Positions 38,064 to 47,176 of a stretch of 64,000 nt of DNA are shown piece by piece. The stretch is from assembly GCA_020443345.1 (NCBI GenBank), contig JAGRIH010000051.1, positions 1-64,000 on the forward strand, given 5' to 3'. Source of the DNA: Halioglobus sp. GTDB taxonomy: Bacteria; Pseudomonadota; Gammaproteobacteria; Pseudomonadales; Halieaceae. Positions within the stretch are counted from its first letter, which is position 1. Every line of letters begins with the position of its first letter. The translations under genes were made by a program, and so were the position numbers. The notes under the pieces are model-generated. The model saw nothing but the letters and a program-made list of their open reading frames with translations, did no database searches and was not told where the DNA came from.

Positions 38064-39305
38064 CTACAGCAGGCTCTTCTGGAAGTCCACCAGGTAGTCG
38101 ATATCCTCCTGGGTATTGAAGAAGTGCGTGCACACGCGCAGGTTGCCGATGTTGCCCAGGCGGCGCGCGGATATCTTGATGGGTTTCTGGCAGCGCCCCG
38201 GCGCGCCGCAGCGCTGGAAAAACGCCGCGTCCTTGTCGTAGTCTCCGGCCGTGTAAGTGATCAGGCCATGGCGCAAGTTGTGGTCCAGCGGCGTCGTGAC
38301 CTCACAGCCGATCTCCTGCAACCTCTCCACCGCGTAGGTGCCCAGGCGGCGCACGCGTTCCTCCACATTGCGAATGCCGATTTTTTCGTAAAACTTGAGT
38401 GTCGCGCGCCAACCGAACAGCGCCGGGCCAATGGTGACGTCCTGTGAAAACTTGTTGGCGCTGTTGACCGGCGGCGCCTGCCAACTGGCGATGTTGTCGT
38501 GGTCGGCGTCGGCAAAGGGGATGCCGCCCTTGAAATCCGCCCAGATATAGTTGCGAAAACGCGGATCGATGCTCTGCATCAACTCGCGCTTGATGTAGAA
38601 AAAGCCGGCGCCTTCCGGGCCGCACTGCCACTTGTAGGCGCCGGTCACCAGCATGTCGACATCGTCGTCCTTGACGTCGATATTGATCGCGCCGACCGCC
38701 TGGATGGCATCGTCCAGCACCAGCGCGCCCCTGGCGTGGGCAATGCGGCACACTTCCTTGACATCATAAGTGAAGCCGGAGAAGGCCGCGGTGCGATCGA
38801 TCACCACCATCCGCGTGCGTTCGTCTACCGCCTTTTCCAGATCTTCCATCCGGACCACGCCTTCGACGTTTTTGACAATGCGCAACTCGACCCCGTAGCG
38901 GCGCTGCAGGTCCTGCAGGATGTAAATGAACGAGGGGTAACCCAGATCGGAAAAGACGATGTTGTCGCCCTCGAACCAGTCGAACATATTGTAGAAAATC
39001 AGGTTGGCGGTGATCGAGGGCCGGTAGGCGTTGGTCACCTCGTCCTTGTCGGCGTTGATCAACCGGGCCGCCAGCTCGATGCACTCATCCCAGGCCGAGA
39101 GCAGGAACGGGTGGGTTGCGATATCCGCGTTGGGGATATCCTCCATGCGCCCGTACTCCACGAAATTATAGAAATCCCGCGCCGCCTGCAGCCAGTAGTT
39201 CCCCGGAATCATCTGGTCGCCGGCATTGAGGTAGACCCAGTGCTCCAGCAACTTGAACTCGCTGCGGATTGCCTCGATATTATCGTCTATATAGTTCTGG
39301 CTCAC
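38064..39305 (-). CDS. Class V aminotransferase-fold enzyme (isopenicillin-N-epimerase-like)
   Basis: The protein has 413 residues. Class V features are YLNAGDQMIPGNYW, NAYRPSITANLIF, LDDAIQAVGAINID with the cofactor aspartate and glutamine, and the PLP lysine in TGAYKWQCGPEGAGF. No desulfurase-type active-site cysteine loop is visible, so it is not an Fe-S enzyme; epimerase, lyase or kynureninase-like activity is possible. First gene of the operon 39305-34881; the two operators at 39388 and 39427 lie directly upstream. Confidence 0.88.
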   Translation of the reverse strand: MSQNYIDDNIEAIRSEFKLLEHWVYLNAGDQMIPGNYWLQAARDFYNFVEYGRMEDIPNADIATHPFLLSAWDECIELAARLINADKDEVTNAYRPSITANLIFYNMFDWFEGDNIVFSDLGYPSFIYILQDLQRRYGVELRIVKNVEGVVRMEDLEKAVDERTRMVVIDRTAAFSGFTYDVKEVCRIAHARGALVLDDAIQAVGAINIDVKDDDVDMLVTGAYKWQCGPEGAGFFYIKRELMQSIDPRFRNYIWADFKGGIPFADADHDNIASWQAPPVNSANKFSQDVTIGPALFGWRATLKFYEKIGIRNVEERVRRLGTYAVERLQEIGCEVTTPLDHNLRHGLITYTAGDYDKDAAFFQRCGAPGRCQKPIKISARRLGNIGNLRVCTHFFNTQEDIDYLVDFQKSLL

Positions 39306-39387
39306 GTACCCTGCCCTCCCGGTATCGATGGTTTATTTACACGGATTTTCCATAGTATCGTCAATAGCCCTGGGCTGTGAGTCGGTA

Positions 39388-39409
39388 TTTTAGGGGCTTC
39401 ACCCTAAAA
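39388..39409. promoter_or_regulatory. Operator copy A of TTTTAGG-N8-CCTAAA
   Basis: TTTTAGGG-GCTTCA-CCCTAAAA is a perfect 8-bp inverted repeat with a 6-nt centre. It lies 82 nt upstream of the divergent class V gene. It shares the TTTTAGG-N8-CCTAA core with two further sites at 39427 and 43312. Confidence 0.72.
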
Positions 39410-39426
39410 CCGGCCCCACGCCAGGC

Positions 39427-39446
39427 TTTTAGGCCCCTCAACCTAA
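39427..39446. promoter_or_regulatory. Operator copy B of TTTTAGG-N8-CCTAAA
   Basis: TTTTAGG, CCCCTCAA, CCTAA: the same core and spacing as copy A, starting 39 bp from it, which puts both on nearly the same face of the helix. It lies 114 nt upstream of the aminotransferase ATG at 39561. Confidence 0.68.
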
Positions 39447-39560
39447 CATAATTCAGCGATCGCCCTCGCATTTACGCTACACTGCCCCGAGACCTTGAGA
39501 GCACGCTGACGCAGTGTCCGCCGTGTCTGGCACGTGTCAGCTAATTATCGGGAAACGCAT

Positions 39561-40739
39561 ATGAAATGGCCTGCTGAGCGCATTGCAAACAGCTCTCCAA
39601 AATCCTTTGGCATGTATGAAAAAACCGGGCAGTTGATCGCCCGGGGGGCAGACCTGATCCACCTGGAAGTGGGGCGCCCGAGCTTCGATACGCCGGTGCA
39701 TATCAAGGAGGCGACCAAGCGGGCGCTGGACGACGGCAAGGTCCACTACGGCGAGTTTCCCGGCGAGTTGAAATTTCGTGAGGCGCTGGCGGACAAACTG
39801 CACCGCGACAACGGTATCGCGGCCACCCCCGAGCAGATCGTGGTCACCGGCGGCCTGACCCACAGCGCATTTGCCGTCTGCATGGCCGCCGTGGACCCCG
39901 GCGATGAGGTCATCCTGTTGGAACCGTATTATCCGCAACACATCAACAAGGTGGAACTGGCCGGTGGCAGGATCGTCACCGCGCCACTGGATGTGGACAA
40001 TCATTTTTCCATCGATGCCGAGATCATCGAGCGCTATATCACACCGAAGACGCGCATGCTTGCGCTGGTCAACCCGGCCAATCCGACCGGGCGGGTCTAC
40101 TCCAGGGAAGAGTTGCAGGGCCTTGCCGGGCTGGCGATCAAACACGATCTGCTGGTCATGTCTGACGAAGTCTACGAGCAGATTGTGTTTGACGACAAAC
40201 AACACATCAGTATTGCGTCGCTGCCGGGGATGGCGGAGCGCACGGTCAGCATGTTCGCCTTCACCAAGGGCTACGCCATGGATGGCTGGAGACTGGGGTA
40301 TATGGCAGCTCCCGCGGCATTTATCTCCGCACTGCTGAAAATCACCATGAACGATATGTCACACGTGAATGTATTTATCCAGGACGGCGGCTATGCCGCC
40401 ATTACCGCTACCCAGGATTGTGTGGCGCAGATGGTGGCCGAAGACCAACGCCGCAGGGACCTGCTGGTCGAGCGGCTCAATGCCATGCCGGGCGTGCGCT
40501 GTGCCCTGCCCGAGGGCTCGATCTACGCCTTCCCGAATATCCAGGCCACCGGCCTGTCCTCGCAGCAGGTGGCAGAGGCCATCCTGGAACAGACCCATGT
40601 GGTGGTGGAGGCGGGCTCGTTCTACGGCGATTCCGGAGAGGGCTATCTCAGGGTCTGCTTCGGGTCGGTGTCCTACGAACGCATCGAAGAGGCGATGAAT
40701 CGACTGGAAGCGTTTTTTGTCGACCTGCAGCACACCTGA
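39561..40739 (+). CDS. Class I/II aminotransferase
   Basis: The protein has 392 residues and fold-type I. Motifs: LIHLEVGRPSFDTP, VVTGGLTHSAFAVCMAAVDP, NPANPTGRVYSREE, MSDEVYEQIVFDD and the PLP lysine in FAFTKGYAMDGWRLGYM. It resembles aspartate/aromatic-type aminotransferases of the AspB group. The ATG at 39561 is chosen (GGGA 10 nt upstream); a GTG at 39534 is less likely. It is divergent from the four-gene PLP operon, with the duplicated operator between them, and leads into the EamA transporter gene. Confidence 0.9.
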   Translation: MKWPAERIANSSPKSFGMYEKTGQLIARGADLIHLEVGRPSFDTPVHIKEATKRALDDGKVHYGEFPGELKFREALADKLHRDNGIAATPEQIVVTGGLTHSAFAVCMAAVDPGDEVILLEPYYPQHINKVELAGGRIVTAPLDVDNHFSIDAEIIERYITPKTRMLALVNPANPTGRVYSREELQGLAGLAIKHDLLVMSDEVYEQIVFDDKQHISIASLPGMAERTVSMFAFTKGYAMDGWRLGYMAAPAAFISALLKITMNDMSHVNVFIQDGGYAAITATQDCVAQMVAEDQRRRDLLVERLNAMPGVRCALPEGSIYAFPNIQATGLSSQQVAEAILEQTHVVVEAGSFYGDSGEGYLRVCFGSVSYERIEEAMNRLEAFFVDLQHT

Positions 40740-40852
40740 ACACAGCAGCTCGCAGTGTGTGGCGGATCTGTGCGACGAGTGATTTCCGCATGCGTTTCGC
40801 GCGACCACTGGCGCCGCGCAGAGTACCGGCAGCGCAGTGCCCGGAGCGTGCG

Positions 40853-41776
40853 GTGAGTAATACGAGCGGCAGCAGGCGCAAAATCGGCGCATTACTGGCC
40901 GTGGTTTCGGTGGCCTTCTGGGCCCTGCTGCCAGTGGTATCCAAGGGCTTGCTCGATACCGTGGATGCCTATACGCTCAATTTCTATCGCTTCGTAATGG
41001 CGAGCCTCATTTTGAGCGTATACAGCCTCGCCAAAAGCGGCGCGCCCTTGGCCACCGCGCGCACGCGCTGGCATTACGCGATATTTGGCGTCGCCGTAGC
41101 AGGGCTGCTGCTCAATCACATCCTGTTTATGGACGCCTTGCAGTATATCCCCGCGGGGGCCAGCCAGATCATTGCCCAGCTCGGTCCCATCGGGTTGTTG
41201 CTGGTGAGCGTCCTGTTTCTCGGCGAGCCCTTTACCCGGCGTCAGTGGCTGGGAACACTCGTATTCACTGCCGGCCTGTTGCTGTTTTTTGAGCAAAAGC
41301 TCGGCGAAATACTGGCGGCGAGCAGTGCTTATGCCGGTGGCGTACTGTACATGTCGCTCGCCTCGTTGATATGGATTTTCTACGGCCTGGGACAAAAGCT
41401 GCTGGTCGCCGTATTTTCTCCGGTCCATATCCTGCTGAGTGTCTATGCCGTCGGGGCACTGGTACTGCTGCCGGTTTCGGAGGTGGCCATCATCCTTGAA
41501 CTGGACGGTGTCAAGCTGGGCTTGCTGGTGGCGAGTTGTCTGACCTCGCTGATTGCCTACATCTGCTTTGGCGAGTCAGTCAGCCGTTGGGATGCCTCAA
41601 AAAGCAGTGCATTGCTGGCCGTTATTCCACTGATCACGCTGCTGTACGAAAATCTGCTGGGCCTGCTGCTGCCTGCCCATATCGAGCCGGATGCGCTTAC
41701 CATCACCACCACAGCCGGCGCCGTGGTGGTGGTCATCGGCTGCCTGACGGTCACCCGCGGCAGACAGTCCCCCTGA
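40853..41776 (+). CDS. EamA/DMT-family transporter
   Basis: This is a 307-residue inner-membrane protein with ten predicted helices in two five-helix EamA repeats. The first starts LAVVSVAFWALLPVVSKGL with YTLNFYRFVMASLIL; the second contains LASLIWIFYGLGQKLL. QYIPAGASQIIAQLGPIGLL is the typical end of the first repeat. A GTG at 40853 with GGAG 6 nt upstream gives the usual family length; an ATG at 40790 would add 21 residues. DMT members often export amino acids or metabolites, so it may relieve the pathway of excess product. Confidence 0.88.
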   Translation: MSNTSGSRRKIGALLAVVSVAFWALLPVVSKGLLDTVDAYTLNFYRFVMASLILSVYSLAKSGAPLATARTRWHYAIFGVAVAGLLLNHILFMDALQYIPAGASQIIAQLGPIGLLLVSVLFLGEPFTRRQWLGTLVFTAGLLLFFEQKLGEILAASSAYAGGVLYMSLASLIWIFYGLGQKLLVAVFSPVHILLSVYAVGALVLLPVSEVAIILELDGVKLGLLVASCLTSLIAYICFGESVSRWDASKSSALLAVIPLITLLYENLLGLLLPAHIEPDALTITTTAGAVVVVIGCLTVTRGRQSP

Positions 41777-41784
41777 GTCTGCAG

Positions 41785-43179
41785 TCAGCGCGCGGGGAGC
41801 TTCTTGCCCGGATTCATAATGCCCATGGGGTCCAGGGCGTCCTTGATCGACAGCATGACGTCCAGCGCATCCCGGCCAAACTCGTCAACCAGGTAGCGGC
41901 GCTTGCCAATGCCGATACCGTGCTCTCCGCTACAGGTGCCGTCCATCGCCAGAGCCCTGCCGATCAGGCGCCCGTACAGTGCCTGCATTTGCTCGAAATC
42001 TTCCTCGCTGTCCGGATCGAGGATAAACACCAGGTGGAAATTGCCATCCCCGACATGGCCGGCCAGCATGGTGGTTAAGGTACAACTGCGCTCCACGTCC
42101 AGGCGCGTCTGCTGGATGCATTCTGCCAGCCTGGAAATGGGTACGCAGACATCGGTTGCCAGCACCCTGGCGCCGGGCCGCACCGCCATTGCCGCGTAGG
42201 CAGCATTGTGCCGGGCCTGCCACATGGTTGAGCGCTCCTCGGTGTTTGCCGTCCAGGCAAATGCGCTGCCGGCGTGTTCAGAGCAAATTTCCCCAAACGC
42301 CGCGGCCTGCTCGCTGACTGCGGATTCGCTGCCGTGAAACTCGACAAAAAGCGTCGGTTTTTCGGCATAGTCCGTCCTGGAATACCTGTTGATCGCAGCC
42401 ATCTGGGCCCCATCCAGTAATTCGATGCGCGCCATCGGAATATTGCTTTGCATGGTCATGATGACGGCCTGCACCGCATTGTCGATGCCGTCAAAGCAAA
42501 CCGACGCGGCGGAAATCGCCGCGGGGACGCCGTGCAGTTTAACGGTCACTTCGACAATGATGCCCAGCGTGCCCTCCGAGCCGACGAAAAGATGGGTTAA
42601 ATCGTAACCCGCCGCCGACTTGCGGGCGCGCCCGGCTGTTGTAATCACCCGACCATCGGCCAGAACGACTTTCATGCGCAGCACGTTTTCGCGCATGGTG
42701 CCATAGCGCACCGTGTTGGTTCCCGATGCCCGGGTGGCGGCCATGCCGCCAATGGAAGCGTCGGCGCCCGGGTCCACAGAGAAGAACAGGCCCGTCGAGC
42801 GCAGGTGCTCATTCAACTGGTTGCGGGTGACGCCGGCCTGCACGGTACAATCGAAATCCTCCGTGTTGACGTCCAGTATCTCGTTCATGGCGGACAGATC
42901 GACGCTGATGCCGCCGTGCACTGCAACCACATGACCCTCCATGCCTGTGCCTGTGCCAAAGGGGATAAGGGGGATATTCAACCGGGAACAGGTGGCGGCG
43001 ATATGACTGACCTCTTCTATACTGCGCACAAAGCACACGGCGTCGGGGGGAATCCCCTGGTGCCACGACTCGTCGTGGCCATGATGTTCGAGAATGGCCG
43101 GATTGGTCGAGACCCGGTCGCCCAGTCGCTCCCTGATAAGCTCAATTGCCTGCTGTGTGGCCCCGGATGTAGCGTTCAT
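41785..43179 (-). CDS. FAD-linked oxidase, D-lactate dehydrogenase/GlcD type
   Basis: The protein has about 464 residues. The PCMH FAD-binding domain (IPLIPFGTGTGMEGHVV, DPGADASIGGMAATRASGTN, GSEGTLGIIVEVTVKL) is followed by the GlcD/LDH C-terminal domain with GHVGDGNFHLVF and GEHGIGIGKRRYL. It oxidises a D-2-hydroxy acid to the 2-oxo acid, which would complement the aminotransferases here. The start at 43179 follows GCGGAGC; the frame extends further upstream without a better site. It is divergent from the TonB receptor, with operator copy C between them. Confidence 0.92.
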   Translation of the reverse strand: MNATSGATQQAIELIRERLGDRVSTNPAILEHHGHDESWHQGIPPDAVCFVRSIEEVSHIAATCSRLNIPLIPFGTGTGMEGHVVAVHGGISVDLSAMNEILDVNTEDFDCTVQAGVTRNQLNEHLRSTGLFFSVDPGADASIGGMAATRASGTNTVRYGTMRENVLRMKVVLADGRVITTAGRARKSAAGYDLTHLFVGSEGTLGIIVEVTVKLHGVPAAISAASVCFDGIDNAVQAVIMTMQSNIPMARIELLDGAQMAAINRYSRTDYAEKPTLFVEFHGSESAVSEQAAAFGEICSEHAGSAFAWTANTEERSTMWQARHNAAYAAMAVRPGARVLATDVCVPISRLAECIQQTRLDVERSCTLTTMLAGHVGDGNFHLVFILDPDSEEDFEQMQALYGRLIGRALAMDGTCSGEHGIGIGKRRYLVDEFGRDALDVMLSIKDALDPMGIMNPGKKLPAR

Positions 43180-43311
43180 AGTGCTCCGCTCGGCGGGCGA
43201 GTTGCTGCGCTGCAAATTGCAATGATAGACGCAGTCGACTCAGGATCATAACACCTTCGGCTATGAACACTGCAGCGGACCGCCCGGACAAATGGTCGCA
43301 GACGATCGGAA

Positions 43312-43332
43312 TTTTAGGAAGTTTGACCTAAA
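43312..43332. promoter_or_regulatory. Operator copy C of TTTTAGG-N8-CCTAAA
   Basis: TTTTAGG, AAGTTTGA, CCTAAA: the same core and spacing as copies A and B. It lies 86 nt before the TonB receptor start and 133 nt before the divergent FAD-oxidase start. A TTGACC that could serve as a -35 element overlaps its right arm. Confidence 0.68.
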
Positions 43333-43417
43333 CGAGCGCTTGCCATGTGGTCCCTGTGTGCGTAACAGTAACAGCATCCTTGTTCCAGATAACTAAAATG
43401 ACTGAGGACAAATCGCT

Positions 43418-45691
43418 ATGAAGAAAAAGCTACTGTGCCTGGCCGCTGCATGCACGGCCTCCCCCTTTGTCAGTGCGGCAGATACCGGGCAGTCCCTGGC
43501 CCTGGAAGAGGTGATCGTTACCGCCACCAAGCGCGGCGCCTACAGCGCACAGGATGTCTCCATTGCCATCAGCGCCCTGGACGGCTCCGCCCTGGATGCA
43601 ATGGGTGCCACGCAGTTCGACCAGTGGGCCGGCGAAGTGCCGGGACTGAACTTTGAAAGCTGGGGGCCGGGCGATAAAGACTACGTTATCCGCGGCATCA
43701 ACTCACCGACCGGCGGAACGGTCGGCGTCTACTACGACGAGGCGGTGACCACCGGGCGCTTCCTGGAAAACGGCGGCGGTCGGCAGGTGGATATCAAACT
43801 GCACGATTTGAGCCACGTGGAGATACTGAAAGGGCCGCAGGGCACCCTCTACGGGGCAAACTCCCTGTCCGGAACCATCCGGTATATTTCCAAGAGGCCG
43901 AACCTGGAAAAACTCGAGGCCTATGTCGAGGTTGAAAGCAGCGCTACCGACGACGCGGACGATTTGAACACCATGATCAATGCCATGATCGATGTCCCTG
44001 TCGTCGCGGACACGCTCGGTTTGCGCATTGTCGGCTGGAAGCACGACAACGCCGGGTATATCGACAACAACCGTTACCACGAAGACGATGTCAATGAAGA
44101 AGATACCGAAGGTGTCCGCGCGATACTCCGGTGGCAGGCAACTGAAGATTTTGTAATCAGCGCCAATTACACACGCCAGAACCTGGACCTGGAGAACGAC
44201 AGCCGCATTACCCCCAGTGGCGTCGATGTGTTTGTGGTGGACCCCGCCAGCTCCGGAATCCCCGGGCCGTCGTTTCCAGCGGTTAGCGGCGGCGATAATA
44301 TCAGTACTGAAGTGGTGCGCACTCCCTGGGAAGAGGAGGTGGATATCTATGGTCTGACGGCTGAATGGCGCGTGGGGCCGGGCACGCTGACGGCAACCAC
44401 CAACACCTTCAGGCGCGATCTCGACTATATCTACGATTCGACGCCGATCATGATATTTTTCGGAGCGGACCGGGCCGCGGCGACCAACCAGATACAGGAC
44501 CGCGAGCTGTTTTCCAACGAGATCCGCTACGCCACTGACTTCGACGGCCGGTTCAACTTTGTGGTGGGCGCCTTCTATCAGGAGGAAGATATCGATTTTG
44601 ACTTGCAGGTGGTGACTTCCGACAGTCAGGGGCGCCCGGAAGTCACTTTCAGCCAGTTGGATGCGGATGACATGTTTATCGGGGACAATTTCGGCACCGG
44701 CACCATTTTCGGTCGAACCCTGTCCTCCAAGAGTGAAAGCACGGCCTTCTTCGGCGAAGGCGACTATGCTTTCAATGAACAGTGGAAGCTGACTCTCGGG
44801 GTGCGTTATTTCGATGCCGACTATGAATCGCAGTCGGCTGAAACACACCCCTTTGTCGGCTTTCAGGGCAATGGCATAACGTTCCAGAAACAGGAAGGGG
44901 ACGACAGCAAAGTGACCTGGAAGGTCAATCTGGCCCATACCCCGAACGATGACAGCCTGTACTACCTCAATATCGCGACCGGTTTTCGCCCCGGCGGCAC
45001 CAATGCGGTGATCATCCCCGGCGACGTGGTGCTGCCGGAGAGTTTCGAATCAGATGAGCTGATCAGTTTCGAACTCGGCGGCAAAACCACCTGGCTGGAC
45101 AACAGCCTGATTCTGAATGGTGCACTGTACTATACGGAGTGGACCGATATGCAAACCGGTTCGAATATCGAAAGCTTCGCCTTCGTCACCAATGTGGGCG
45201 AGGTGCACGTCATAGGCACCGAACTGGACCTTACTTACCGCCTTGACGAAAACTGGAGATTCTCCGTTGGCGGTTCCTATATCGATACCGAATTACAGGA
45301 AGACGAGCCCGATGCCGCCGGCGATTTTCCCGGCATGAAGGGCGACAGTCTGCCCAACGTGCCCGAGTGGGCGGGCTATGGCGCTGCGACCTATACCCGG
45401 GATCTCGGCGGCGACATGAGTTTGCGGGTGCGCCTTGACTATAATTACCGCGGGTCGAGCGCCACAGAACTAAACAGGACCAATATCTACTACCACGAGC
45501 TCGATTCTTACGGCGTGGCCAACCTGAATGTCGCACTGTTGCGTGACAACTGGACCGCCACCTTGTTTGTCAACAACCTGACGGATGAGGACGAGGCCGT
45601 CGATATCATTCACGACGACCAGGAGCAGTTGTCCGGCCTGTATGTCAAACCCATCACCTACGGATTGCGCCTGAAATACAGCTTCATGTAA
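43418..45691 (+). CDS. TonB-dependent outer-membrane receptor
   Basis: The protein has 757 residues. A signal peptide (MKKKLLCLAAACTASPFVSA) is followed by a TonB-box-like EEVIVTATKR, a plug domain (DYVIRGINSPTGGTVGVYYD, then LKGPQGTLYGANSLSGTIRY) and a 22-strand-type barrel ending LRLKYSFM. The terminal Phe-Met, with phenylalanine one before last, is close to the usual aromatic C-terminal signal. It imports a substrate across the outer membrane using TonB energy. In this island it probably takes up the compound degraded by the PLP enzymes. No iron-siderophore gene is near. Confidence 0.92.
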   Translation: MKKKLLCLAAACTASPFVSAADTGQSLALEEVIVTATKRGAYSAQDVSIAISALDGSALDAMGATQFDQWAGEVPGLNFESWGPGDKDYVIRGINSPTGGTVGVYYDEAVTTGRFLENGGGRQVDIKLHDLSHVEILKGPQGTLYGANSLSGTIRYISKRPNLEKLEAYVEVESSATDDADDLNTMINAMIDVPVVADTLGLRIVGWKHDNAGYIDNNRYHEDDVNEEDTEGVRAILRWQATEDFVISANYTRQNLDLENDSRITPSGVDVFVVDPASSGIPGPSFPAVSGGDNISTEVVRTPWEEEVDIYGLTAEWRVGPGTLTATTNTFRRDLDYIYDSTPIMIFFGADRAAATNQIQDRELFSNEIRYATDFDGRFNFVVGAFYQEEDIDFDLQVVTSDSQGRPEVTFSQLDADDMFIGDNFGTGTIFGRTLSSKSESTAFFGEGDYAFNEQWKLTLGVRYFDADYESQSAETHPFVGFQGNGITFQKQEGDDSKVTWKVNLAHTPNDDSLYYLNIATGFRPGGTNAVIIPGDVVLPESFESDELISFELGGKTTWLDNSLILNGALYYTEWTDMQTGSNIESFAFVTNVGEVHVIGTELDLTYRLDENWRFSVGGSYIDTELQEDEPDAAGDFPGMKGDSLPNVPEWAGYGAATYTRDLGGDMSLRVRLDYNYRGSSATELNRTNIYYHELDSYGVANLNVALLRDNWTATLFVNNLTDEDEAVDIIHDDQEQLSGLYVKPITYGLRLKYSFM

Positions 45692-45832
45692 GTGGTCCCG
45701 CGCTGCTCGCGGCGCTCAACACCCCCGCGCACCGTGCCATGGCCGCCCGGGTCGCTGGCAGCCAGGAGCGCGGAGCGGCCGCGCGCGAACCGTATCTGCT
45801 GCACGCCGCTGGCGCGTTGAGGAAAATCACCC

Positions 45833-47116
45833 ATGAACAAAGCGCGCGTTGGACAGGCCGGCCCGGGTTATTTCGCCAGGCCTCTGTTCGGGCTGCCGGT
45901 GGTGGTCGCCTGCTTCACGGGTATGTTCGGCAATGTCGGCCCGCTGGTTTACGCGAGCTTCGCCTTTATCATCAGTGATCTGAAGTCCCACTTTGACTGG
46001 AGTCGCTCCAGTATGACCCTGTCCATTTCTTTGCTCACCCTGACCAGTGCCGTGGTCCATCCACCATTCGGTCGGCTGGTGGATCGCTACGGCGTGCGCC
46101 GCACACTGATCCCCTCCCTGCTGTTGATGGCCTTGATTCTGGCGACGGTGCCGCTGTACTTGAGCGAGGTCTGGCATCTGTGGCTGGCATTTGTGCTGGT
46201 CGCTATCCTGGGCGTGGGCAACAACAACCTGGTGTTTATTCGCCTGATCACCTCCTGGTTCGACCAACGCAGGGGTTTGATGATCGGGCTCATTGCCTCT
46301 GCCACGGGCGTCGGCCTGGCGGTTCTGCCGAAAATTACCGAGCAGGTCGTCTCAGTTTACGGCTGGCGGGGTGGCTTTGTTTTTTACGGCTTGTTTATCG
46401 CCGGCGTCACCGTGCCGGTAATGTGGCTTCTGGTGCGCGATACACCCGAATCGATGGGGCTGCGTCCGGACGGAGTTGCTGTGTCCGACCAAGACACCGT
46501 GCAGGCCGATGTCAGCGGCCTGACGCTGGGCGAAGCGATGGCCACCGGGGGCTTTTGGTTGCTTTTCCTGGGCGTACTGTTTGCTTCCTTCGCGCTGTGG
46601 GGCATTACCAATCAAATGGGCCTGGTGCTCATCGACCGCGGCTTCACGCCGGCCACCGCCGCATCCGTCGCGGTGTCGCTGGGGCTTTCGATGGCCGCCG
46701 CACGCCTGATTATCGGTTACCTGCTGGACATGATTCATGCCCCCATTGTCGGCGGCGCCATTTTTACCCTGACGGCCGTGGGTTTTGCCCTGCTGGTGTA
46801 CGTGCCGGCTGTGTGGGCGCCCTATGTCGCCGGAGCGCTTCTGGGCGCGGGCCTGGGGGCGGAGACAGAGTTGCTGGGTTACATGGTGAGCCGTTACTTC
46901 GGGCTGCGTCGCTTTGGCAACATTTACGGTATCGTGTTTGTCGGGTTTCTTCTGGGGACCAGTGGCGGCCCCTATCTGTATGCCAAATCCCAGGAAATGC
47001 TCGGCAGCTACGACCCCTCCCTGAAGTTTATGATTGGACTGATGCTGCTTACGGCCGTGCTGTTTGCCTGCATGGGGCGCTACGATCGCTATCGTGCCAG
47101 GTTCGCCCGGGACTGA
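45833..47116 (+). CDS. Major facilitator superfamily transporter (monocarboxylate-type)
   Basis: This is a 427-residue protein with 12 helices. The loop 2-3 signature appears as GRLVDRYGVRRTLIPSLLLM, and the two six-helix halves are separated by a hydrophilic loop around residue 215 (SMGLRPDGVAVSDQD). The pattern matches the oxalate/monocarboxylate group. The start is preceded by GAGG. It follows the TonB receptor at 141 nt and presumably moves the same compound across the inner membrane. Confidence 0.9.
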   Translation: MNKARVGQAGPGYFARPLFGLPVVVACFTGMFGNVGPLVYASFAFIISDLKSHFDWSRSSMTLSISLLTLTSAVVHPPFGRLVDRYGVRRTLIPSLLLMALILATVPLYLSEVWHLWLAFVLVAILGVGNNNLVFIRLITSWFDQRRGLMIGLIASATGVGLAVLPKITEQVVSVYGWRGGFVFYGLFIAGVTVPVMWLLVRDTPESMGLRPDGVAVSDQDTVQADVSGLTLGEAMATGGFWLLFLGVLFASFALWGITNQMGLVLIDRGFTPATAASVAVSLGLSMAAARLIIGYLLDMIHAPIVGGAIFTLTAVGFALLVYVPAVWAPYVAGALLGAGLGAETELLGYMVSRYFGLRRFGNIYGIVFVGFLLGTSGGPYLYAKSQEMLGSYDPSLKFMIGLMLLTAVLFACMGRYDRYRARFARD

Positions 47117-47176
47117 GACCGCCCGGGCAACCGCAGCCTCTGCCGGGTGCGCAATCCAGGGCTTGTTTCCCGGGCT

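Noticed and set aside
38064..39305. Annotation as a cysteine desulfurase
   Set aside because: Class V fold and PLP lysine are present, but no active-site cysteine loop like the RTGHHCAQP of SufS. It lies in a catabolic operon, not with Fe-S genes.
43703..44938. 411-codon minus-strand frame inside the TonB receptor gene
   Set aside because: Antisense to plug and barrel motifs of the receptor; no start signal or recognisable family.
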